A stretch of 64,000 nt of DNA from Streptomyces sp. NRRL F-2664 (lineage in GTDB: Bacteria > Actinomycetota > Actinomycetes > Streptomycetales > Streptomycetaceae). This document shows positions 28,372 through 38,006 of this stretch, piece by piece (the stretch's first letter is position 1; every line of letters begins with the position of its first letter). The stretch spans positions 7,915-71,914 of the forward strand of contig NZ_JOFX01000036.1 in the NCBI RefSeq assembly GCF_000719345.1, read 5' to 3'. A program made the translations under genes and the position numbers. The notes under the pieces were generated by a model that was not told the origin of the DNA, ran no database searches, and was given only the letters and a program-made list of their open reading frames with translations.

Positions 28372-29454
28372 ATGACGGAAGCGATCCTGCTGGTCGGCGG
28401 ACAGGGGACGAGGCTGCGTCCGGTGACGGTGAACACGCCGAAGCCCATGGTCCCCACGGCAGGCGTCCCGTTCCTCGCCCACCAGATAGCCAGGGCTGCC
28501 GCCGCCGGCGTCACGCACATCGTCATGGCCACCTGCTACCTCGCCGAGGTCTTCGAGCCCTACTTCGGGGACGGGTCCGACTTCGGCCTGAGTCTGGAGT
28601 ACGTGGTCGAGGACGAGCCCCTCGGCACCGGCGGCGCCATCCGCAACGCCGGGCAGCGCCTGACCGGCGGCCCCGACTCCTCCGTCCTCGTCTTCAACGG
28701 CGACATCCTCACCGGCCTGGACATCCGCGGCCTGGTGGACGCGCACGAGGCGGCCGACGCCGACGTCTCCCTGCACCTGGTGCGGGTCGAGGACCCGCGC
28801 GCCTTCGGCCTCGTCCCCACCGACCCCGACGGGCGCGTCCTCGCCTTCACCGAGAAGCCGCAGACGCCCGAAGAGATCATCACCGACCAGATCAACGCCG
28901 GCTGCTACGTCTTCCGGCGCAGCGTCATCGACTCGATCCCGGCCGGCCGCCCCGTCTCCGTCGAGCGCGAGACCTTCCCCGGCCTGCTCGCCGCCGGGGC
29001 CACGCTCCACGGGGTCACCGAGAACACCTACTGGATGGACCTCGGCAAGCCCGAGTCCATCATCCAGGCCTCCGCCGACCTCGTGCGCGGCGTCGTCCCC
29101 TCCCCGGCCGTCCCCGGCCGCCGCGGCGAGTCCCTGGTCCTGCCGGGCGCCCGGATCGCCGCCGGCGCCAAGCTGTCGGGCGGCACCGTCGTGGGCGCCG
29201 GCGCCCGTGTCGAGGCCGGAGCGGTCGTCCAGGGCTCCATCGTGCTCGACGGCGCGGTCATCGGCCCCGACGCGCAGGTCAACGCCAGCCTCGTCGGAGC
29301 CCGCGCGACGGTGGGCGCGCGGACCGTGCTGGACGGCACCGTGGTCGGCGACGGCGCGGCCGTGGGGGCCGACAACGAACTGCGGGCCGGCGCCCGGGTG
29401 TGGTGCGGCGCCGAACTGCCCGCCGCCGCCATCCGCTTCTCCCCGGACGCCTGA
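28372..29454 (+). CDS. Nucleotidyltransferase, mannose-1-phosphate guanylyltransferase-like
   Basis: 360 residues. N-terminal pyrophosphorylase domain with LVGGQGTRLRPVTVNTPKPM, the substrate loop DEPLGTGGAIRNA, FNGDILTG (metal Asp) and FTEKPQ. The C-terminal ~110 residues are left-handed beta-helix repeats (GARIAAGAKLSGGTVVGAGA). It activates a sugar-1-phosphate to an NDP-sugar. With manB and manA downstream, GDP-mannose is the most likely product; glucose-1-phosphate cannot be excluded. GGGGAG lies seven bases before ATG 28372. Confidence 0.85.
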   Translation: MTEAILLVGGQGTRLRPVTVNTPKPMVPTAGVPFLAHQIARAAAAGVTHIVMATCYLAEVFEPYFGDGSDFGLSLEYVVEDEPLGTGGAIRNAGQRLTGGPDSSVLVFNGDILTGLDIRGLVDAHEAADADVSLHLVRVEDPRAFGLVPTDPDGRVLAFTEKPQTPEEIITDQINAGCYVFRRSVIDSIPAGRPVSVERETFPGLLAAGATLHGVTENTYWMDLGKPESIIQASADLVRGVVPSPAVPGRRGESLVLPGARIAAGAKLSGGTVVGAGARVEAGAVVQGSIVLDGAVIGPDAQVNASLVGARATVGARTVLDGTVVGDGAAVGADNELRAGARVWCGAELPAAAIRFSPDA

Positions 29455-29498
29455 CCCCGCGCCCGGGAGCGCGCACGGCGGCCGGGCGGGGGCGTCCG

Positions 29499-30821
29499 TC
29501 AGTTGCCGCGGACGGTGACCTTCTCGTCGTTCTGGATCTGCTTCACCAACTGCTGCACCTTCGCCTTGTCCCAGACGAGGTTGCCGCCGCGCTGACCGGA
29601 GATCGGCATGTTCATCGACACGCCGTCACCGCCGTTGACGCCCTTCATGGCGAAGAACATCTGGCCCATGTCGTACAGGCCCATGTCCTTGTCCACGATG
29701 AGGGTGTCCAGGCCCGCGCCCAGCATCGGGTACAGCTGGAAGGGGTTGAGGATCGTCGACGGCGTCGCGGCCTGGTTGGCCAGCGCCGCCAGGAACTTCT
29801 GCTGGTTCTTCGTCCGCTGGAGGTCCGACTCGGCGAAGGCGTAGCGGGTGCGCACGAAGGCCAGCGACTGCTCGCCGTTCAGCGTCTGCCGGCCCGCCTT
29901 GAAGTCGGCGCCCGACTTCTCGTCCTTGAAGCCCTCCTCGATGTCGAGCTCCACACCGCCCAGCGCGTCCACGATGTTCGCGAAGCCGGCGAAGCCGATC
30001 TCCGCGTAGTGGTCGATGCGCAGCCCGGTGTTGTGCTCGACCGTGCGCACCAGCAGCTCGGGGCCGTCCTCGGCGTAGGCCGCGTTCAGCTTCACCCGGC
30101 GGCCCTGCGCGGGGAACTTCTTGCCGGACTGGGAGCCGACGAAGGAGGGGATCTCCACGTCCGAGTCTCGGGGCAGCGAGATCATCGTGTTCCCGCTGGA
30201 GCACTTCGCCAGGATCATCATCGAGTCGGTCCGCTTGCCCTCGGCCGAGCCCGTGTGGAGCTTCTTCTTCTCCTCGTCCGACATGCCCTCGCGGCTGTCC
30301 GAGCCGACGATCAGGTAGGTCGTGCAGTCGCCCTCCTTCGGCCGCTCCACGACCTTGGAGAGGTCCACCTCACGGCGCACCTTGGAGTCCGCCCAGAAGT
30401 AGGTGGCGACGGACGTCACGAGCAGCGCCGAGACCAGCACGATGGAGCCGACCTTGATGCGCTTGCGCCAGTCCGGGGCCCGCCCGGGTGCGCGACCGGG
30501 GCCGTCCGGGCCCGACGGGCCGCCGGGGCCTCCCGGCCGGCCCGGACCGCCGCCCGAGGGCGAGCCGTACACCTGGCCGGTGTTGTAGCCGCTGTCGTAA
30601 CCGCCGTACGTGTCGTGGCCGCCCGACTGCTGCGGCGGCACACCGGGCGCGGGCCCGGGCCCCGCCGGGCGCTGCGGCCGCGGGGGCTGTACGGGCTGAG
30701 GGGGCCGCGGCGGCTGCTGGGGCTGCCGCTGGACGTGCCGCATCCGCTGCACACCCTCGGGCTGCGGACGCGCGCTGCCGCGTCCGTAGGCGTCGTCACG
30801 ACCTTCTGGCCAGTCATTCAT
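29499..30821 (-). CDS. LCP (LytR-CpsA-Psr) family cell-wall glycopolymer ligase, copy 1
   Basis: 440 residues. A 115-residue Pro/Gln/Gly-rich cytoplasmic N-terminus precedes one membrane helix (VGSIVLVSALLVTSVATYF). The extracellular LCP domain has LIVGSDSREG, RTDSMMILAKC, MISLPRDSDVEIP, KLNAAYAEDGPELLVRTVE, GFANIVDALGGVEL and FVRTRYAFAESDLQRTKNQQ; the Arg and Asp residues bind the polyprenyl pyrophosphate. LCP proteins transfer lipid-linked polymers to peptidoglycan. No C-terminal LytR_C domain. First of five LCP genes within 10 kb. Confidence 0.92.
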   Translation of the reverse strand: MNDWPEGRDDAYGRGSARPQPEGVQRMRHVQRQPQQPPRPPQPVQPPRPQRPAGPGPAPGVPPQQSGGHDTYGGYDSGYNTGQVYGSPSGGGPGRPGGPGGPSGPDGPGRAPGRAPDWRKRIKVGSIVLVSALLVTSVATYFWADSKVRREVDLSKVVERPKEGDCTTYLIVGSDSREGMSDEEKKKLHTGSAEGKRTDSMMILAKCSSGNTMISLPRDSDVEIPSFVGSQSGKKFPAQGRRVKLNAAYAEDGPELLVRTVEHNTGLRIDHYAEIGFAGFANIVDALGGVELDIEEGFKDEKSGADFKAGRQTLNGEQSLAFVRTRYAFAESDLQRTKNQQKFLAALANQAATPSTILNPFQLYPMLGAGLDTLIVDKDMGLYDMGQMFFAMKGVNGGDGVSMNMPISGQRGGNLVWDKAKVQQLVKQIQNDEKVTVRGN

Positions 30822-30927
30822 GCGCCCAAGGATGCCTGGCCGGGCGGTGCCTGCGACAGCCCGGGGGAGGTTCCGTACCGGTGCTGTTGCAGAGCTGATG
30901 CCTGCCCGGCCCAACTAAGGTGTCCGT

Positions 30928-31464
30928 ATGACACAGATACCGGGCGAGCTGCCCGGGAAGCCGACTGCCGCCTCCCGGACGACCCTCAGCCACATCATGA
31001 CCGCCAACGACACCAACCTCCTGGGCACGGTGCACGGTGGCGTCATCATGAAGCTGGTCGACGACGCCGCCGGCGCCGTGGCGGGCCGTCACTCCGGTGG
31101 TCCGGCGGTCACCGCCTCCATGGACGAGATGGCCTTCCTCGCCCCCGTGCGCGTGGGCGACCTCGTCCACGTGAAGGCCCAGTGCAACTGGACCGGCCGG
31201 TCCTCCATGGAGATCGGCGTGCGCGTCCTCGCCGAGCGGTGGAACGAGTCCACCCCCGCCACCCAGGTCGGCAGCGCCTACCTCGTCTTCGCGGCCGTGG
31301 ACGCCGACGGCAAGCCCCGCCAGGTCCCGCCGGTGCTGCCCGAGACGGAGCAGGACGAGCGGCGCTACCAGGAGGCCCAGATCCGCCGCACCCACCGGCT
31401 CGCCCGACGCCAGGCCATCCTGGCCCTGCGCGAGGAGCGCGCCGCCCAGGGCTTCGACGACTGA
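30928..31464 (+). CDS. Acyl-CoA thioesterase, hotdog fold (YciA/BACH type)
   Basis: 178 residues. The single hotdog domain has TNLLGTVHGGVIMKLVDDAAG, which carries the catalytic Asp, and ASMDEMAFLAPVRVGDLVHV. The C-terminal 30 residues are basic and helical. It hydrolyses acyl-CoA in the cytoplasm; chain preference is unknown. TAAGGT (30916-30921) lies six bases before ATG 30928 with no ribosome site, indicating a leaderless message. It is transcribed between two opposing LCP genes. Confidence 0.9.
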   Translation: MTQIPGELPGKPTAASRTTLSHIMTANDTNLLGTVHGGVIMKLVDDAAGAVAGRHSGGPAVTASMDEMAFLAPVRVGDLVHVKAQCNWTGRSSMEIGVRVLAERWNESTPATQVGSAYLVFAAVDADGKPRQVPPVLPETEQDERRYQEAQIRRTHRLARRQAILALREERAAQGFDD

Positions 31465-31510
31465 ACCGTCCCGTACGGGAGCCGGGGCCCCGGAGGCGCC
31501 CGTCCGGCCC

Positions 31511-33004
31511 TCAGCTCCCGCAGACCACCTGGTCGCCGCTGACGACCCCGAAGGCGCCCTGGTGCGGGTCCTCCGCACGCACCGGCACCACCTTGCGGTA
31601 GTCGGAGCCCGCGATCACCGTGATCGTCCGGCCCTGGCCCGCGACCGCCCGCAGCTCGCTCCCGGGCAGCGCCGTCGCCACCGACCGGGCCGAGCGGTCC
31701 CAGCGCGGGTCGTAGGTGATCACCGTGCGCCTGACGTTGCGGCCGGCGCCGTTGCCGGGGGCCCGGGTGGTGTCGAAGCCCGTGGCGCGCAGCGCGGCGT
31801 CGACGCGGCCGCCCAGCCCGTCGATCCGCGTCCCGTTCTCCACCTGGACCCGGACCTGCGGGGGCGGCACGTCCACCGGCACCGCCGCGGGACGGTCGGA
31901 GGCCTTCCCCGGCCGGGCCGGCGCCAGCGGCCGGTCCTCGCGCAGCGCCTGGAAGAGCTTGGCCGCCTTCGGCTCGTCCCACTTCACGGTCGACCCGATG
32001 CCCTTCACGCGGAAGGACGGGCTGCCGATGGGCACCGAGGCGAACTCGGAGGAGGACGGGGTGAAGTCCCGCATCGCCTGCCCGAGGGCCAGCATCTGCT
32101 CCGAGCCGAAGCCGCGGTCGGCGCGGACGGAGCCCAGCAGGGTGGAACTGAGCTCCTTGAACTTGACCGGGTTGAGCAGCACCCCGCCGGTCGTCGCCTG
32201 TTTGATCAGGGCGGCGACGAACCGCTGCTGGCGCTGCATCCGGCCGAGGTCGGAGGCGCCGTCGATGTGGCGCGAGCGCACGTACTGCAGGGCCTGCCCG
32301 CCGGTCAGCCGGTGCGTGCCGGGCAGCAGATCGAGTCCGGTGTTGGGGTCGCGCATGGTCTTGGCGGTGCAGATCTCCACCCCTCCCATCGCGTCGACCG
32401 TCTTCATGAAGCTGGTGAAGTCCACCTCCAGGTAGTGGTCGATCTTGACCCGCGTCATGTTCTCGACCGTCCGCACGGTGAGGTTGGGCCCGCCCTCCGC
32501 GTACGCCGCGTTCAGTCGTACGGGGTGCGGTTTGTGCACCTTGCCGCTGACGAGGTCGCGGTGCGCGGGCACCTCGGCGTAGCTGTCGCGGGGCAGGCTG
32601 ACGACGCTCGCCCGCTCCCTGTCCGCCGACAGGTGCACCAGCATGATGGTGTCGGTGCAGTGGCACGGTGCCCCGCCCAGGCGGTACTCGCGCTTCTCCT
32701 CGGGGGAGACCTTCTCCCGGCCGTCGGTGCCCACCAGCAGGAAGTTGATGCCGTGGCCGGCCTGCGGGCGGTTCTTCATGTCCTTGAACGGGTCCACCCG
32801 CTCGATCCCGGTGTCCAGACCGGTCATCACGGCGTGCCCGACGGCGCCCGAGCCCAGCACCGCCACCGACAGCCCGGCCGCCAGCCGCACCCCCCACCGA
32901 GGCCGGCCCTGCCGGCGCCGGGCCGGTCCGCCACCACCGCCGCGCCGTGCGCGCTGCGGCTCGGGCGGCCGGGCGGGACGGGTGGGTCGGTGCGGCTGGG
33001 GCAC
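31511..33004 (-). CDS. LCP family protein, copy 2, with LytR_C domain
   Basis: 497 residues. Basic N-terminus, membrane helix (GVRLAAGLSVAVLGSGAVGH), LCP domain (FLLVGTDGREKV, TDTIMLVHLSADRERASVV, SLPRDSYAEVP, VRLNAAYAEGGPNLTVRTV, YVRSRHIDGASDLGRMQRQQ), then a C-terminal LytR_C domain (about 395-490: VRVQVENGTRIDGLGGRVDA). The frame is open to 33064, but GTG 33004 has GGAGGT at ideal seven-base spacing. The loop EYRLGGAPCHC carries two close Cys. Divergent from the glycosyltransferase gene. Confidence 0.9.
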   Translation of the reverse strand: MPQPHRPTRPARPPEPQRARRGGGGGPARRRQGRPRWGVRLAAGLSVAVLGSGAVGHAVMTGLDTGIERVDPFKDMKNRPQAGHGINFLLVGTDGREKVSPEEKREYRLGGAPCHCTDTIMLVHLSADRERASVVSLPRDSYAEVPAHRDLVSGKVHKPHPVRLNAAYAEGGPNLTVRTVENMTRVKIDHYLEVDFTSFMKTVDAMGGVEICTAKTMRDPNTGLDLLPGTHRLTGGQALQYVRSRHIDGASDLGRMQRQQRFVAALIKQATTGGVLLNPVKFKELSSTLLGSVRADRGFGSEQMLALGQAMRDFTPSSSEFASVPIGSPSFRVKGIGSTVKWDEPKAAKLFQALREDRPLAPARPGKASDRPAAVPVDVPPPQVRVQVENGTRIDGLGGRVDAALRATGFDTTRAPGNGAGRNVRRTVITYDPRWDRSARSVATALPGSELRAVAGQGRTITVIAGSDYRKVVPVRAEDPHQGAFGVVSGDQVVCGS

Positions 33005-33191
33005 GGCGGACACCTCCGCGGAGCAGCAGGGAAACCGGTCAGGGCCGGGTCGGGTCGCGAGCACTCGGCCGGCTGATTCGACAGAACAGTAGGCCCATAC
33101 GATCAGCAGCTGTCCCTACCGATCACTCGGCGCGCACCTGGTTCCCCCGTACGCGGTAACGTGACACCGATACCCGACCTTGAAGGACCAC

Positions 33192-34217
33192 ATGCCCGCC
33201 CAGCAGCCCGCAGTCTCGGTGATCATGCCGGTGCTCAATGAGGAGCACTACCTCCGCGAGTCCGTCCGCCACATCCTGGAACAGGAGTATGCGGGCGAGA
33301 TGGAGGTGGTGATCGCACTCGGGCCGTCCACGGACCGCACCGACGAGATCGCCGCCGAACTCGTCGCCGAGGATCCCCGAGTCCACACCGTCCCGAACCC
33401 CACCGGCCGGACCCCGGCGGCGCTCAACGCCGCGATCAAGGCCTCGCGTCACCCGATCGTGGTACGCGTCGACGGCCACGGCATGCTCTCCCCGAACTAC
33501 ATCGCCACCGCCGTGCGCCTCCTGGAGGAGACGGGCGCGCAGAACGTCGGCGGGATCATGCACGCCGAGGGTGAGAACGCGTGGGAAGAGGCCGTCGCCG
33601 CCGCGATGACCTCGAAGATCGGCGTCGGCAACGCCCCCTTCCACACCGGCGGCCAGGCCGGCCCGGCCGAGACCGTCTACCTCGGCGTCTTCCGCCGCGA
33701 GGCGCTGGAGCGGCAGGGCGGCTACAACGAGGAGTTCATCCGCGCCCAGGACTGGGAGCTGAACTTCCGCATCCGCGAGGCCGGCGGGCTGATCTGGTTC
33801 TCGCCCGAGCTGAGGGTCCAGTACCGCCCGCGACGCTCGGTCAAGGCGCTGGCCAAGCAGTACAAGGACTACGGCCGGTGGCGGCATGTGGTGGCCCGCT
33901 ACCACTCGGGCTCCATCAACCTGCGCTACCTCGCCCCGCCGACCCTCGTCTGCGCGATCGCCGCGGGCGTGGCGGTGGGCGTCACGGTCAGCCCGCTGGG
34001 CTTCGCCGTACCGGTCGGTTACCTCGTGGCGATCGCCGCCGGTTCGGTGCCGGCGGGTCGGGGGCTGCCGCTGAAGGCCCGGGCGCAGATCCCCGTCGCC
34101 CTGGCAACGATGCACCTGTCCTGGGGCTTCGGGTTCCTGACCAGCCCGCGCGCCCTGGCGAACAAGCTCATCGCGAGCCGCCGCCCGGCCGTGGTGCCCG
34201 GAGTCCCGCAGGCCTGA
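33192..34217 (+). CDS. Family 2 glycosyltransferase with C-terminal membrane segments
   Basis: 341 residues. GT-A domain: VSVIMPVLNEEHYLRESV, DRTDEIAAELV, the metal-binding VRVDGHGMLSPNYI (DxH variant of DxD), FRREALERQGGYNEEF and the acidic RAQDWELNFRIRE. Two to three hydrophobic helices follow (about 245-330). It probably extends a lipid-linked or polymeric glycan on the inner membrane face. ATG 33192 follows AAGGA; a TTG start twelve bases upstream is less likely. It lies within the LCP cluster, consistent with making the polymer LCP enzymes attach. Confidence 0.88.
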   Translation: MPAQQPAVSVIMPVLNEEHYLRESVRHILEQEYAGEMEVVIALGPSTDRTDEIAAELVAEDPRVHTVPNPTGRTPAALNAAIKASRHPIVVRVDGHGMLSPNYIATAVRLLEETGAQNVGGIMHAEGENAWEEAVAAAMTSKIGVGNAPFHTGGQAGPAETVYLGVFRREALERQGGYNEEFIRAQDWELNFRIREAGGLIWFSPELRVQYRPRRSVKALAKQYKDYGRWRHVVARYHSGSINLRYLAPPTLVCAIAAGVAVGVTVSPLGFAVPVGYLVAIAAGSVPAGRGLPLKARAQIPVALATMHLSWGFGFLTSPRALANKLIASRRPAVVPGVPQA

Positions 34218-34225
34218 GACGTACC

Positions 34226-34280
34226 GAAGGGGCCCGGCGCGGCAGCTGCGACAAACGCGGCTGCCGCACCGGGCCCCTTC
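34226..34280. terminator. Hairpin terminator between convergent GT2 and LCP3 genes
   Basis: GAAGGGGCCCGG pairs with CCGGGCCCCTTC and, inside it, GCGGCAGC pairs with GCTGCCGC. The left foot starts at 34226 and the right ends at 34280. Confidence 0.75.
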
Positions 34281-34290
34281 CGTGTGCGCA

Positions 34291-35988
34291 CTACCAGGTG
34301 AAGCCGGGCTGGATGGGCATGCAGGCCTGGTCGTTGTCGCCGTTGAGCGCGTGCGCGGAGTCCGGAGCCTTGGTCGGGGCGGGCGCGGGCGGGGCCGGCG
34401 TACCGCCGGTGCGCCAGTCCTTGCCGACGAACACGACGATCCCGGCGACCTGGTCGGACTTCTGCACCGAGGCGGCGGGCAGCCCGAGGGCGGTGGCCAC
34501 GGCGGCCGCGTCCGCGGCCTGGCCGTCGGTGGCGTAGCGGATCACCGAGGTGTCCTCCGCGCCCGTCTGCGTGTCGGCGACGACCTTGGTGAAACCCTTG
34601 CCGCCGAGCAGGGCGGCGACCTCGCTCGCCCGGCCCTTGACCTTCGGCTCGGTGCCGTCCTTGCCGCCGGTCGCGTTGCGGACGGTGACCGCGATCCTCG
34701 ACGGGGGCGCGGCCGTGGCGGGGGCCGTGGCCGAGGCGGTGGGCCCCGGCTGCTGGGCGGGCGCCGACGGGGTGCCCGGGGACGCGGAGGCGGCCGGGGC
34801 GGCGGACCCCTGGCCGTCGAGGGGGATGTCCTCGCGGACCATGCGGAACAGGTCCTCTGCCTCGCCCGGCTTGGGCTCGACGCGGCCGTCCAGGCCCGGC
34901 CTGGTGCTGTAGACCCACGGCATGGTGGTCATGGTGATGCGGCCCGGCGGGACCTTCTTGAGCTCCATGCTGAGGTCGAACAGCTTGTCGATCTTGTTCA
35001 GGCCGGTGTCCACGACCATGGCCTCGATCGCGGCCTGCGCCAGGCTGTTGAGCTTCACCGGGTTGCTCAGCTTGGCGTTCTTGCGGAACTCGCGCGCCAT
35101 GGAGTTCATGTACTGGTGCTGGGCGTGGGTGCGCCCGATGTCCGTGCCGTCCTCGAAGCCGTAGCGGGTGCGCAGCCACTGCAGGGCCGTCTCGCCCTGG
35201 ATGACGCTCGTGCCCTTCGGCAGCTTCAGGCCGGAGCCCTTGCCGTCACGCGTACGCGAGTGCACGTTCTGCTCGACGCAGACCGGGACGCCGCCGATGG
35301 CGTCCGCCATCCGCACCACGCCCTTGAAGTCGATCATCATGAAGTGATCGATGGGGATCTTCGTCAGCTCGGTCCACGCGGCGACCGTGCAGCCCGGTCC
35401 GCCGCGCTGGATCGACTCGTTCGTCTGGACGAGTCCCTTGCTGGCGGGGTGCACCTTGCCGCCCGGCTCGGTGCACTTGGGCATCATCAGCATCGTGTCG
35501 CGGGGCATCGAGATGACGGACATGTTGCTGCGGTCCGCGGACAGGTGCAGCAGCATCTGGACGTCCGCCAGAGGCGGCCCGTCGAAGGTGTCCGTGGCCC
35601 CGCCGAGGGCCTGGTTCTCGGCGTCGTTGCGCGCGTCGGAGCCGATGAGCAGGATGTTCAGCGGGGTCTGCCCGAAGGCGTTGGGCTTGGAGCCGCCCAG
35701 CTTGTTCTCACCGAGGTTCAGCGCGTCCGTCTGGATGTTGCCGTTGAGGTGGCGGTAGTAGAGGTAGCCGGCCGCCGCCGTCCCGAGTATGAGCAGGGAG
35801 AGGACGGAGGAGACCCAGCGCAGCACCCGCCGGCGGCTCCGCCCGGGGGGCCGGCCGCCGGCTGCTCCGGCCCGGCGTGAGCCGCCCCGCGGCGGGGGCA
35901 CCGCGGCGGGCGCGCCCGCCCCGCCGCCGGGTATGTCCCCGTCGGCCCGGGCGCCCGCCCCCTCCTCCCGCACGTCGCTGTGCCTCAC
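34291..35988 (-). CDS. LCP family protein, copy 3, with LytR_C domain
   Basis: 565 residues. Basic/Pro-rich N-terminus, membrane helix (VLSLLILGTAAAGYLYY), LCP domain (ILLIGSDARNDAE, ADVQMLLHLSADRSNMSVI, SMPRDTMLMMPKC, QWLRTRYGFEDGTDIGRTHA) with a long insertion before the conserved Asp, then an Ala/Pro linker and LytR_C domain (RIAVTVRNATGGKDG...). The usual TDT motif reads LADV here, keeping the Asp. GTG 35988 follows GAGGGGG; the frame is open to 36042. It is 61 bases downstream of copy 4 and is probably cotranscribed with it. Confidence 0.9.
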   Translation of the reverse strand: MRHSDVREEGAGARADGDIPGGGAGAPAAVPPPRGGSRRAGAAGGRPPGRSRRRVLRWVSSVLSLLILGTAAAGYLYYRHLNGNIQTDALNLGENKLGGSKPNAFGQTPLNILLIGSDARNDAENQALGGATDTFDGPPLADVQMLLHLSADRSNMSVISMPRDTMLMMPKCTEPGGKVHPASKGLVQTNESIQRGGPGCTVAAWTELTKIPIDHFMMIDFKGVVRMADAIGGVPVCVEQNVHSRTRDGKGSGLKLPKGTSVIQGETALQWLRTRYGFEDGTDIGRTHAQHQYMNSMAREFRKNAKLSNPVKLNSLAQAAIEAMVVDTGLNKIDKLFDLSMELKKVPPGRITMTTMPWVYSTRPGLDGRVEPKPGEAEDLFRMVREDIPLDGQGSAAPAASASPGTPSAPAQQPGPTASATAPATAAPPSRIAVTVRNATGGKDGTEPKVKGRASEVAALLGGKGFTKVVADTQTGAEDTSVIRYATDGQAADAAAVATALGLPAASVQKSDQVAGIVVFVGKDWRTGGTPAPPAPAPTKAPDSAHALNGDNDQACMPIQPGFTW

Positions 35989-36049
35989 GCGTATCCCCCT
36001 CAAGGTCCTTCTTGGTCGACTGTGCGCCGGTCCGACCGGCAACGTCCCG

Positions 36050-37783
36050 CTACTTGGCGCAGACGGCCTTGTCGGCCTGCGTCTGCTGGACGTCCTTGGG
36101 CAACTCCTGCGGGATCGGCGGTGCCAGCGGGGTGCCCGGCTTCTGGAAGTCCGGACCCAGGGTCAGCTTCATCGGCGTCTTCGCCGCCGCGTCCGTCGTC
36201 CCCATCTTCAGCGCGGTGGCGGGCAGCCCCAAGGCGTCCGCCAGCGCCCGGGCCTGGTCGGCCTGGTTGGGCGCGAACTCCAGCTGGGTGGCGCCGACCT
36301 TCGCCGGTGCGTTGCCCTGGTTGCTGGTCCTGGACATCCCCTTGGTGTCCTGCAGCCACTTCAGGGTGGTGGAGGCGGCGCCCGAGGGCCCGCCGCCGTT
36401 GTACACGCTCACCCGGACGTCGCCGGCGGGCGCGCGGTTGCCCTGGAGCAGGGCGTCCTGCTTGGCCTTCGCGTCCGCGTCGGCCGCCTCCTTCGCCGCC
36501 TGCTCCTTCTTCTCGACCTCCGTGAGAGAGACGTCCCCCCGGATCATCTGCAACAGCGGGTCGGCCAGCGCCTGGTTGACCACGACGGTCGCCTTGACCT
36601 TCTCGGCCGGGTTGTCGAGCACCGGCAGCGTGGTGAAGGTGATGTTCTTGAGGTCGATGTCCTTCAACTCGGTCGCGAGATCGGTGAGCTTGTCGATCGA
36701 GCCCAGTCCCTGGTCCACCGTCAGCGACTTGGTGGCCGCCTCCGCCAGCGAGAAGAACTTCTTCGGACTGGTCAGCGTCTCCTTGGACTTCATCTCGCGC
36801 ATCATCGACCCGAGGAACTGCTGCTGGGTCTTGATCCGGTCCAGGTCGCTCTCGTTGCCGAAGGCGTGCCGGGTCCGTACGAAGGCCAGCGCCTGCTCGC
36901 CCTGCAGCCGGTGCTCGCCCTCGGAGAGCTTGAGCTTGGAGTCCTCGTCGTCGACGGCCTTCTCCAGGCAGACGGGCACGCCGCCCACCGCGGTGCTCAG
37001 GGTCTTCACCGCGTTGAAGTCGACCATCATGAAGTTGTCGACCTCTATGCCGGTGAGGTCCTTGACGGTGCGCATCGTGCAGCCCGCGTCACGACCCTCC
37101 TGGCCCAGGCTGTTGTTGAAGCGCACGCCCTTCGAGCCGCGGATCGCCTTGGTCGTGCCGTCCGGCTGCTTCGTCGGGCAGTCCGGGATGTTCGTGATCA
37201 GGTCGCGCGGGATGGACAGCGCGGTGGCGTTGGAGCGGTCCTTGGCGATGTGGAACAGGATCGTGGTGTCCGCGTGGCCCACGCTGTCCTTGTCGCCGTA
37301 CCCCTCGTTGCCCGCACCGCTGCGCTTGTCGGTGCCGATGACCAGGATGTTGATCGCCTGGTCCTTCTTGAAGCCGCCGGTGCCCGCGCCCGCGATGTCG
37401 GTGACGCTGAGGTTGCCGTTCAGGTGGTCGTAGTACAGGTACGCCGCGGTGGCACCGCCGACCAGCAGGAAGGCCAGCGTGCCGCTGGTGATCAGCAGGG
37501 CCTTCTTGCGGCGTCCGCCACCGCCTGCGCCGCCCTTGCGGGAGCGTCCGCCGCCCCGGCGGCCGCCCGGCGGGGTCTCGCCGCGGCGCGGTCCGGGTAC
37601 CCCGGGGGAGGGCTTGGTGGGGGCGGCGGGTGCCGAGGAGGACCGGCGGGGTTTGGCCACCTTGGGCCGCTCTTGCGCTGCGGAGTCGTTCAGTTGCAGC
37701 TCGTAGTGGCCGGTGCGGGGATTGAGCACCCACTGGTCTGCGGGGTCGATCTCGTCCGCCCGCCCACGGCTTTGCGCATCCAC
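36050..37783 (-). CDS. LCP family protein, copy 4, with LytR_C domain
   Basis: 577 residues. The N-terminal WVLNPRTGHYELQLNDS segment and a basic Gly/Arg-rich stretch precede the membrane helix (ALLITSGTLAFLLVGGATAA). LCP domain: ILVIGTDKRSGAGNEGYGD, ADTTILFHIAKDRSNATAL, SIPRDLITNIPDC, RFNNSLGQEG, AFVRTRHAFGNESDLDRIKT. A LytR_C domain follows (VRVSVYNGGGPSGAAS...) after a Lys/Ala helical linker. GTG 37783 is about eleven bases from GGAGG. Upstream, 37945-37959 holds CCCC-TTATAA-C-GGGG, a near-palindrome that may be part of its promoter. Confidence 0.92.
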   Translation of the reverse strand: MDAQSRGRADEIDPADQWVLNPRTGHYELQLNDSAAQERPKVAKPRRSSSAPAAPTKPSPGVPGPRRGETPPGGRRGGGRSRKGGAGGGGRRKKALLITSGTLAFLLVGGATAAYLYYDHLNGNLSVTDIAGAGTGGFKKDQAINILVIGTDKRSGAGNEGYGDKDSVGHADTTILFHIAKDRSNATALSIPRDLITNIPDCPTKQPDGTTKAIRGSKGVRFNNSLGQEGRDAGCTMRTVKDLTGIEVDNFMMVDFNAVKTLSTAVGGVPVCLEKAVDDEDSKLKLSEGEHRLQGEQALAFVRTRHAFGNESDLDRIKTQQQFLGSMMREMKSKETLTSPKKFFSLAEAATKSLTVDQGLGSIDKLTDLATELKDIDLKNITFTTLPVLDNPAEKVKATVVVNQALADPLLQMIRGDVSLTEVEKKEQAAKEAADADAKAKQDALLQGNRAPAGDVRVSVYNGGGPSGAASTTLKWLQDTKGMSRTSNQGNAPAKVGATQLEFAPNQADQARALADALGLPATALKMGTTDAAAKTPMKLTLGPDFQKPGTPLAPPIPQELPKDVQQTQADKAVCAK

Positions 37784-38006
37784 GGTTGCTCGAATCCTCC
37801 GTCGGGTGCCTCGCGACGCGCCTCCCCAAGGCGCACGGTCAACGATCCGGCTGCTGGTACCCGGTCTCCGGTCCGGCCGGGCACCGGATCGCTCACCTTA
37901 TCCGTCCTGTTCGGCCGTAAACCATGGTGGTGACACATTCCACTCCCCTTATAACGGGGTGAACCGCCCATCCCGCTCGGTTCGGTCACCGGCTTTTTGG
38001 ATTGCT